A DNA stretch of 64,000 bases. Source: Sceloporus undulatus. Taxonomy: Eukaryota > Chordata > Lepidosauria > Squamata > Phrynosomatidae. Of the stretch, positions 56,590 to 64,000 are shown piece by piece. The position numbers and the translations under genes are program-made. A model generated the notes under the pieces. It had not been told where the DNA came from, ran no database searches, and saw only the letters and a program-made list of their open reading frames with translations. The stretch is taken from NCBI RefSeq assembly GCF_019175285.1, contig NC_056527.1:105934044-105998043 (forward strand). Reading direction: 5' to 3'. The stretch's first letter is position 1, and each line of letters begins with the position of its first letter.

Positions 56590-57300
56590 CAGACAGACAG
56601 ACATCTGATTGGACATTCTCAATATCTATTTAATCTTTATGTTTTAATATTCTCATATTCTAATTCTTTATATCATTTGACTCCACCTCACAGGCTGAAG
56701 TTTTTCTTTTGTAACCTTCTCAATGATATTTCTAAGTATATGTTCCGTTTTCGGTTACTTCTAAAAAAATTCCTAAAAATAATATACAGGTACTAACTTA
56801 ATTTGATGTCTTTTTCTCCTTTTGTTTTGTTTTCAGATTTATAGTATGTTCTCTTTGTATTCTCCTCGTATTCTCTTTAAACTTGTCCATTTATTTATGC
56901 AGGTTTTTTTTAATCATCCAAGTACTTTTCAGTTATTAAAGCAAGTGGGCCCTGTAGCCTATATAAAAGGGCAAACATTTCTCAAGGGAGGTACCAGGGT
57001 GGCATGTTCACCCCCTTTTTAGTGGGGAAAAAAAAAGCAATTCATGGTCTGTAGATTATAACAAAAGCTTGGGGGGCTTTATGCAGACCAGTGTCATGCC
57101 TTGCCCAGCCTTTTAAAAGTTTTTAAAATCAGCTCAGTCATGAGGGATGGGAGAAAACATGGTCTTTTTGTATTAGGTCCAGAGTCCTTAGGGTAGGGAG
57201 CGTATTATCCTGAGAGCAAAAATGTTAAGGCTAAATTGTCAGACAAATTTGTGGACATTTCTACAAACCTATTTCTCTCCATCTATCTATACAGGGAGGA
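56590..57300. other. AT-rich non-coding sequence
   Basis: T-rich strings such as TTTTGTTTTGTTTTC and no recognisable repeat or exon. Confidence 0.4.
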
Positions 57301-57302
57301 TT

Positions 57303-57368
57303 GCCAGCATGGCGTAGTGGTTTGAGCGTTGGACTATGAGTCTGGAAGCCAGGCTACCTGCTGGCTCC
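57303..57368 (+). repeat. Head fragment of a Sauria-type SINE
   Basis: CAGCATGGCGTAGTGGTTTG and GCGTTGGACTATGAGTCTGG preserve the tRNA-like head; the copy breaks off before the B box. Confidence 0.75.
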
Positions 57369-57554
57369 TGCCGGCTGTCAACCCAAGCAAGGATGCCACA
57401 CCAAAAAAGTAGAAATGTCTAATAATGAACCTTTTTACACCCCATTGTTAGTGCCTTTCTCATAAAACCTTGTTCACAGCTAGCAACTGTTGTACCCAGA
57501 GTTAAGTTAAAATTCTGTAAAATGGCTTTCCAGGCAACAGTATCAATATCTCAG

Positions 57555-58010
57555 GACATTGAGAAACTGGAGCACGTCCAACTAAAATGGTGAAGGGTCT
57601 GGAAACCATGCCCTATAAGGAACGACTTAGGGAGCTAGGGATGTTTAGCCTGGAGAAGAGAAGCTTAAGTGCTGATATGATAGCCCTGTTAAAATATCTG
57701 AAGGGATGTCATATTGAGGAGGGAGCTAGGTTGTTTTATGCTGCTCCAGAGACTAGGACCCAAAGCAATGAATGCAAGCTCCAGGAAAAGAGATTCCACC
57801 TCAACATTAGGAGGAACTTCCTGACAGTAAGGGCTGTTTGACAGTGGAACAGTCTTCCTTGGAGTGTAATGGAGTCTCCTTCCCTGGAGGTCTTTAAACA
57901 GAGGCTGGATGGCCATCTGTCAGGGATGCTTTGATTGAGAGTTCCTGCATGGCAGGGGGTTGGACTGGATGGCCCTTGTGGTCTCTTCCATCTCTGATTC
58001 TCTGATTCAA
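57555..58010 (+). repeat. CR1 LINE 3' end, uninterrupted
   Basis: From GACATTGAGAAACTGGAGCA through GGAGCTAGGGATGTTTAGCC to TTGGACTGGATGGCCCTTG and TCTGATTCTCTGATTC. It contains a frame with LQEKRFHLNIRRNFLTVRAV. It serves as the reference for the interrupted copies at 27.3 and 50.2 kb. Confidence 0.88.
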
Positions 58011-58361
58011 TCTACATAGAAAGGAAGAACTCTCCATAAGCTTCAGGTGAATGTTATTTCAACACCTTGGCCAACACTGTGGTTAGATATAGTAAGGCAG
58101 CCGCCCTTAGGCAGCAGAGATTGGTGGGTGGCAAAGTATAAGGAGAGAGTGTTATATGTGCCACATGCCATCCTGATCTGTGTCCCTCATGCTAGGCTAC
58201 TGCCCTCAAGTGTATGGAAGAAGGTGTCCCACTGTCAGTGCTGAAGTAAGAGCCTATTGCCATCATGGTTTCTATTTGAAATGAGACTGTCATCTTTTAC
58301 CTCTGACATCAAAATCTTTTGGCCAACACTGGTTAACGTAATCACAGTATTAGGTTATCTT

Positions 58362-58545
58362 GTTGTTGTTGTATGTCTTCATTTCTGATTTATGGTGACT
58401 CTAAGAACCTATCAGAGGGTTATCTGGGGCTGAGAAGGTGTAATTTGCCCAAAGTTACCCATCAGATTTCTATGCCCAAATGGAGAATCCAATCCCAATC
58501 TCCAAAACCCTAGTCCTACATTCAAGCCGCTACACCTTGCTGGAT
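58362..58545 (-). repeat. Sauria-type SINE, reverse orientation
   Basis: GTTGTTGTTGTATGTCTTC, ATGGTGACTCTAAGAACC, GGGGCTGAGAAGGTGTAATT and reversed head AGCCGCTACACCTTGCTGG in order, shortened in the middle. Confidence 0.75.
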
Positions 58546-58628
58546 CTCTTGGGGTCATTTAGAGGAGGATATTTCATTTCTCTGGGGACCACTAGAGATC
58601 ACATCACAGTTTTAAAATAATTTTTGCA

Positions 58629-58800
58629 CAGGGTGACCCGACATCCTCCTTTTCCAGGACATGTCCTACATGTCAACCTTCTGTCCAGGAGGAATTTAAA
58701 AATGTCCCTCATTTTCAGTATGACTAAGAAACAGGAATTTACATTTCTATGAGCGTACATTTTTCTTGAATGTCCAAGGTCATGATATCTGGTCACCCTG
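58629..58800. mobile_element. 172-bp hAT-type MITE with perfect target duplication
   Basis: The ends CAGGGTGACC and GGTCACCCTG are perfect inverted repeats. The flanks TTTTTGCA at 58621-58628 and 58801-58808 are identical 8-mers, the expected hAT target-site duplication. No coding capacity. Confidence 0.93.
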
Positions 58801-58809
58801 TTTTTGCAT

Positions 58810-59594
58810 CTATGTTCCAGTCAAAGAAAGATGAGCCAAGAGCTTCAGATTGGACTTCCAAAGTACTGCTGACTCTTTTTCACCACCAGCCTCTGGAGCC
58901 TAAACATGCAGCGTAATAATATGGCAGAGTCTTTCCATGGTACAATAGTCTATATCACTTCAGCCAGGCCAGCATTGTTTATCCTCCCTCCCCAATAAAA
59001 TCCTACAAGCCAGCTTTCAGTTTCTTTATTATTTATCCATTACAGAAAAGTCAGGAAGTGATTTCTTTTAAAAATTAAACACATCAGGAAGAAAGACTCA
59101 AGCTCAGCCTACTTGGTTGTTACCATACTAATTTCCTCCTTGTGGGGTGTTTTTCATGAAAGAGTGATTTCCTCACTTCCAGGCTGAAGTGTTATAATCC
59201 AACCTACTATCTCAAATTTCTTAACACCTCATTCTCACCTCATCCCACTGCATATATATATAAACCAGACCTCTTCAACAGGAAAGTTAAGAGGCTGAAC
59301 TAAGTTCAGGGGTTGTTATCTTTCAAGATGACAGTTTGTTTGTTTTTTTAGGAAAGGCAGGCTAACAAATAGTTGAAGGAAGCCCCCTCCCTCCTTTATT
59401 TAAGAGACATGACAGACTTCTAACACTAGTCCTTCCAAATGTCACAATTTGGCAAACACAGTCTGGATTAATCCCCTGCTGTCCCACTTTTTCAGTTGCT
59501 TTTAAAATGTCCCAATTTTTCTCCTCTGCTCCCCCTTAATCCTCATCTTTAGTTGCTGCAAACATTAATAACATTTGCTATCTTGACCACACTC
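58810..59594. other. Non-coding, nothing recognised
   Basis: No repeat family, exon or RNA gene could be supported in this stretch. Confidence 0.4.
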
Positions 59595-59822
59595 TGATGC
59601 TCCTTTGTCACAGGTTGCCTGTCAATATACGGTGACCCCATGAATTTCATAGGGTTTTCTTAGGCAAGAAATGCACAGAGGTGGTTTTGCCAATTCCTTT
59701 CTCTGAAATATAGCCTACAGTACCTGGTATTTTTTGGCAGTCTCCTGTCCAAGTGCTAACTAGGGGTGACCCTGCTTGGCTTCCAGAATCAGACAGACTC
59801 TGGTACCTTTAGGGTATTTAGG
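59595..59822 (-). repeat. 5S rRNA-derived SINE (5S-Sauria-like), reverse orientation
   Basis: Read on the minus strand, the head has TCTGGAAGCCAAGCAGGGTC, then TAGTTAGCACTTGGACAGG and AGACTGCC, closely matching the 3' two-thirds of 5S rRNA (GGAAGCTAAGCAGGGTC, TTAGTACTTGGATGGGAGACC). A tail module with GGCAAAACCACCTCTG and AAGAAAACCCTATGAAATTC follows. A 5S-headed SINE has been described for squamates, and this fits it. Confidence 0.85.
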
Positions 59823-59839
59823 CCCCTTTATAGTGCCAT

Positions 59840-59974
59840 AATAAAAACGAGGAAGGTTGAACTTCCGCCATATCCAGAAAAAATACAAACGGTTGCTGAT
59901 ACAACCAAGCTAAATGAAGCAATTGCCAAACAGCTGCAGAAACTCATACAAGACAAGAAGAAAACAAACCTTTA
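59840..59974 (+). pseudogene. Short coding-like stretch, possible retrocopy fragment
   Basis: An open segment reads IIKTRKVELPPYPEKIQTVA and LNEAIAKQLQKLIQDKKKTN, then stops. Composition (Lys/Gln-rich helix after a PPYP turn) looks protein-like, but I cannot name a parent gene and there is no start or splice site. Chance is quite possible. Confidence 0.2.
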
Positions 59975-59979
59975 AAGTG

Positions 59980-60645
59980 CCTTTGAGGCCTTGTCTGCAA
60001 GGGTCAGGGTAGTCTAGGGACAGCCGGCCTCACAGTTGCCCTGTCTGGCTACCATTACTTAGCCTTCCCATTCCTTCATTGTGGCAGCTATCTGCACAGG
60101 CATCCTGCTGAGACACCTGTTGCATCTGCTGCTGACATAGGTTGTTCATTATGAGGTCAGAACAAGGCACCTAGTGACGATTACATGCTGGCACCCTTGT
60201 TCTGTCCCCAAAATGAGCAACCTGTGGTAGACGCACTCAGTAGTGGACACCCATGCTCAATGGGACACCCATGAAGACAGCCACGTTGGGTCAGGAACTG
60301 TTACCAGCAAGCCTTGAATATTTTACCAAAATCAAAAGTCCCTGGAATTCCTCAATATTTATTATTATTACTCAGTTAAAATCCCCGGAAAGAAATTAAT
60401 TAAATTCCCCGGGTTCCAGGGAATTCTCTGGAAATTGGCAACACTCATCAGGAACAGAAAGCTACAGATCTTTCCAGAAGGCCTAGAGCAACGTGTATAT
60501 TTTTCTAAACACTTTTAAGGCTGGTATATGTTGGACAGACTGCTTGAACCAGAAACAGGCTTTGGGATTTATGTCATCCAAATAGGGTAACACCAGAACA
60601 GGGAGACAGAAACGTCTTTTGTCCCATGCAGGCAGGTCCTGAGGC
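59980..60645. other. Non-coding, nothing recognised
   Basis: No repeat or exon could be supported. Confidence 0.4.
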
Positions 60646-60647
60646 AG

Positions 60648-60998
60648 TGTCGCGTAGTGGTTTGAGTGTTGGACTATGACTATGGAGACCAGGGTTCAAA
60701 TCTCTGTTCAGCCATGGAAATCCACAGGCTGTCCTTGGGCTAGTCTTACACTCTCAGCCTCAGGAAAACCTCATGGCTAGATTGCCATAAGTTGGAAATG
60801 ACTTGAAGGCACACAACAACTATAGAGTATTTAGGCCCTTTGTACTTTATACATTCTCTCAGCCCCAGAGGATGGGAATGGCAAACCTCCTCTGAAGAAA
60901 CTTGCCAAGAAAACCTTGTGATAGGGTCACCTTAGGGTCATCATAATTTGGAATAGGTACAACCTGAAAGCATACAACAGCAACAATAACAACAACAA
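60648..60998 (+). repeat. Two Sauria-type SINE copies in tandem
   Basis: The first (to about 60822) has GTGTCGCGTAGTGGTTTGAG, B box GGTTCAAATC, a shortened middle, and GACTTGAAGGCACACAACAA. The second, a 3' part, has TCTCAGCCCCAGAGGATGG, GGCAAACCTCCTCTGAAG and CAACAGCAACAATAACAAC. Confidence 0.82.
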
Positions 60999-61187
60999 CA
61001 CTATCTGTATAATTTCTCCACACCTCTTTCTGTATTTGTATTTCTACTCACTGATAAATAGTCCCAGGTGTTGTAACCTTTCCTCACAGCAAAGGTCCAG
61101 TCCTTTGATAATTTTGATTGCCTCCTATTGCTGAAGGCAGTGCTCCATTTGCCATTTCCTGCACTGGTTTCTGAACAAAATCAGGGG

Positions 61188-61347
61188 TTTAAACAGCAAT
61201 TATCCCAGGCAAAATGCACAGGGGATATCCTGAAAGTGATTTGTTGCTGTTTATTGCCTCTTTATTGCCTCCTTGTTACCTCTTTAAAATGTGTGTGAAA
61301 ATGTTAATTGCGAATTCATGTTTTGCCTGGGATAATCGCTGTTTAAA
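61188..61347. mobile_element. 160-bp MITE with ~27-base inverted ends
   Basis: TTTAAACAGC and ATTATCCCAGGCAAAA at the left are mirrored by TTTTGCCTGGGATAAT and GCTGTTTAAA at the right with one mismatch over about 27 bases. No target duplication was identified. The family is unknown to me. Confidence 0.8.
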
Positions 61348-61349
61348 TC

Positions 61350-62480
61350 TTTGATTCCCTCCCAATTTTCCCCATGTGATAAAGTCCCCAGAGTGGATTC
61401 AGAACCCCATTGCAATGCAGCTGCCAGCCACTACTGTCTGAAAGCCAAGCAGGACCCTCTGGGGACTGCATGGATTGCCAAAAATGCTTCAAGGAGGAAA
61501 TTAAGCAGAAACCAAAGGTCCCACCTCTGGTTTTGGAAAACATTATATTTTCGATGTTAAACAGTCTTGGGCAGGAGGGAAGCCATCTGTTTTAAGATGA
61601 ACTACTGCTCTTGGAAACTTCCAGAAGAGTCAGGCCACACTTTTTGCCAGAAAAATTGTGTTCCAGATCGGTTGGTTGGTTGGTTGGTTGGTTGGTTGGT
61701 TGGTTGGTGGGTTTGCAAAAGAGACTTGTGGCGTTTCAAGAGGCCCCCAGAGCTGCACTTTGCTGACCTCTGATTTAGTTAACAACTATGCTAGAAAAAC
61801 ATAATTGTACTGCCATCTGTTACTGATGCTTCAAAATGAGCCTCACCAGCATGTGAACTAGGAGGATGTGTCCTACATGATGTTTTTCTACCTATGTGCA
61901 GGCTGTTACTTTTGGACTACACTTTCCAAAAATCTCCCAGTCAGACTGACTGGGAGCTTCTGGGAGTTGTGGTCTATAAGAGGAACTTGTCCAAACTTGG
62001 ATCAGTTCCCCTATGGAGAGATCAAACTTAGAAATGCCAGAGGCATGCAGTGAACCCTGAAGAATGGCAATGCCAGCAACTCAGCCTAACACAATTTTAA
62101 CAAGGCATTCTCAGGACACAACAGGATGCACCAACAGTGACTGCTCAAGATCAGGCTCTAGAACAGTCTTCCCCAACCTGGTGTGCCTCCAGATGTTTTG
62201 GGCCTGGGCAGCAATTCCCACCAAGCACTCACTCACATAACCAAAGATGAGGGACCTGGGTGGATCAGGTTAGGGGAGACTGCTCCAGAAAATATAAGCT
62301 GTCCCTGGTCAAAAAGGACAGTGGGGACTTTGGTGACATTAGGGAGAGGCCAGTCATGCAGCAGTAGCCTCAGGAAGCAGATTTGGAGTCTCATGAACAG
62401 CAATAAATTTTAGTGATTTAATTTATGATAGTTGTATTTTTACTTCCAGGAAGAGATACTTGCAGGATTTTCTGCTTTAG
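61350..62480. other. Non-coding with short hAT-like fragments
   Basis: A small palindrome (TCTCCCAGTCAGACTGACTGGGAG, in two halves) lies near 61930. Fragments resembling CTCCAGATGTTTTGGGC occur near 62186. No exon is supported. Confidence 0.4.
61670..61709. repeat. (GGTT)n microsatellite
   Basis: About ten GGTT/GTTG units are visible directly. Confidence 0.9.
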
Positions 62481-62483
62481 GTA

Positions 62484-62781
62484 CAGACTGAGCTTCCCTT
62501 ACCTGGAATTCCTGAATACCCCAAAATCCAAAATTATCCACATGGGTGGCTGAGATAGTGGAACCTTTGCTTTCCGATGGTTCAGTTCACACAATCTTTT
62601 GGTTTTGTATTCAATGTACAGATTTTGTGTACATTGAATTTTGTGTTTAGACTTGGGTTCCATCTTCAAGATATCTCATTATGCATGTATATGCAAATAC
62701 ATTCTAAAATTCCAAAATCCAAAAATATTCAAAACACCGAACACCATTGATACCAAGCATTTTGGAAAAGGGACACTCAAT
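62484..62781 (-). repeat. Tigger-like MITE, reverse copy
   Basis: It begins GACTGAGCTTCCCTTACC and ends AAGGGACACTCAATCTG, imperfect inverted repeats. The interior AAGATATCTCATTATGCATG and CACATGGGTGGCTGAGATAG corresponds in reverse to the copy at 3105-3465. Confidence 0.6.
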
Positions 62782-62799
62782 CTGTACCAGAATTTCTTA

Positions 62800-63865
62800 G
62801 CCCACCTTGGCTACCATGAACCTTGGGGTGGAGGAGATGGGGAATCCTCTGCTCTTTTGCCTTACACAGCCACATATCTTACTCTGCCGCTGGTGGCGTT
62901 TTTGTGTTGGGCCCACCATAGTGGTGGCTGATGGCTTCTATGTCAGCAGGATTTTAGCCAGAACTTCAAAGATTCTGTCTGCTGAAACCTACACTCTCAA
63001 AATAGGCTGAGCACCTTGGATAAACCCTTCATAGTTCCCATTAAAATCTAGATTCTACCCCCTTCCCCACATCACTGGCACACCACATTGTCTTTTTATC
63101 AGCCACTGACCAATCTAGGAACCAACAGAGCAGGGAAACCATTGAAAACAGAGAATGTTGCAAGGGTAGTGATGTACTTGTCAAAAAGCTTTGGGCCAGG
63201 GTTTCACGTTAAGGGAAGATCAGAGGGAAGCCAGAGCCAATCTTTTGGTTTGAGGGTACAGGGACTGAGGGCTATCTGGAGGCCTGGGCCAAGATATCAC
63301 TCTCCTCCTTTCCTCCCAACACTGCCAAATTGCCTGTTCAATAAATAATGTTGTGTTTTGAAGCAGAGTCTTTGAAGGGGACGTCAGCTGTGACAGCTGA
63401 GCAAAGGGAAACATGAAGCTATTAGAGGAGAAAAATGTACTGGGAGTAGAGAGAGAGAAAGAAGACAATTCAGCACTTTGAGCTGGGGTGCTGAGTTCAG
63501 TGTTATCTGACACTGCCCTCTTCTTCTCCCCTGATCTTCCTCCCAAATTTGACTTTCCAGAACTCCTTTGTAATTGTCATCTGGTTCTTACTGAGGACAG
63601 AATTTGAAGACAAACAAATGGGGAGCAGGCCCAAGGAAGTAGGGGGCATTAACAGGACCTGACAGAGGGTGAGACCTTGAGTGGAATCTCAGACTCAGAT
63701 CCAACACAATTGAGGCTGTTTGCCAACCGCTTTACCTTTTGTGACTTTCACTGTTAAGCAGTGGGCAATTCTAACTCCCTGTGTTCCTCAGGAATACCCA
63801 TTTCACATCCTCTCAAGCAATTGTGGAAGGAAGGAAGATGAATCCTTCTAGGTTCTAGGTTCTTC
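62800..63865. other. Non-coding, nothing recognised
   Basis: No repeat family or gene could be supported. Confidence 0.4.
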
Positions 63866-63874
63866 AAACTACTG

Positions 63875-64000
63875 TTCTAGCCTATGTTTATCGCATGGGG
63901 CATAAACCGTTCCCCAGCGCGTTCTAACGGGGACGAGCGTGGACGCGCATGGAGTGCGATGGGCCCAAAACGTGACTTTATCGCACGGAGGAACGCCACC
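63875..64000. repeat. CpG-rich MITE cut by the window end
   Basis: GTTTATCGCATGGGGC, CGTTCTAACGGGGACG and TTTATCGCACGGAGGAACG repeat the TTATCGCA motif, and CpG density is high compared with the flanks. I know similar text as a dispersed squamate element; the right part is outside the window. Confidence 0.45.

Noticed and set aside
59700-59822. A functional 5S rRNA gene
   Set aside because: Only about two-thirds of the 5S sequence is recognisable, with many changes, and it is fused to a SINE tail; the internal promoter is not intact.

Overview
The window is nuclear DNA from a vertebrate, almost certainly a squamate reptile (lizard). The evidence is its interspersed repeats: tRNA-derived Sauria-type SINEs with (ACA)n tails, a SINE derived from 5S rRNA, a SINE derived from tRNA-Ala, CR1 LINE 3' ends closing in ATTCTATGA repeats, a BovB-like LINE fragment, many hAT, Tigger-like and palindromic MITEs, and long microsatellites. 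Genes are intron-rich and sparse. There are two 400-base runs of N (38705-39104 and 50483-50882).

Three protein genes can be supported. (1) RPS9 (ribosomal protein uS4), plus strand, 8.78-14.41 kb. It is complete: a TATA/CCAAT promoter, a 5'TOP-like non-coding first exon, four coding exons that join to 194 residues, and a poly(A) signal. (2) A SOCS3-like suppressor of cytokine signalling, minus strand, 17.62-18.44 kb, tail-to-tail with RPS9, with its 186-residue coding region in one exon. (3) An unrecognised gene, plus strand, about 37.9-47.1 kb. I assembled it from fourteen small exons with GT/AG borders. They keep one open frame of 408 codons, end in a stop that is the last triplet of exon 14, and continue into a 3'UTR exon with AATAAA. 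Its first three exons lie in a diverged duplication of about 1.7-2 kb, and exons 5-6 contain a second duplication of about 200 bp that made a chimeric exon.

Region by region: 0-8.4 kb is repeats and AT-rich LINE tails. 8.48-14.4 kb is RPS9; its intron 1 carries an eight-unit minisatellite and a second NRF-1/YY1 promoter-like cluster, and its last intron carries a hairpin-rich block with exon-like borders. 14.4-17.6 kb holds a Tigger-like MITE and a SPIN-like hAT element with a perfect 8-bp target duplication. 17.6-18.5 kb is the SOCS gene. 18.5-25 kb is repeats. 25-26.8 kb is a purine-rich tandem array followed by an orphan promoter-like segment. 26.8-37.5 kb is MITEs, CR1, BovB and SINEs. 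37.5-47.1 kb is the unrecognised gene. 47.1-64 kb is repeats, including a deleted mariner, large inverted repeats in microsatellite DNA, a 5S SINE and several short MITEs.

RPS9 serves translation and the SOCS protein would damp JAK/STAT signalling; nothing visible links the three genes functionally. All similarity statements come from memory of the families and reading by eye, not from a search. Repeat boundaries are approximate unless target duplications are given.
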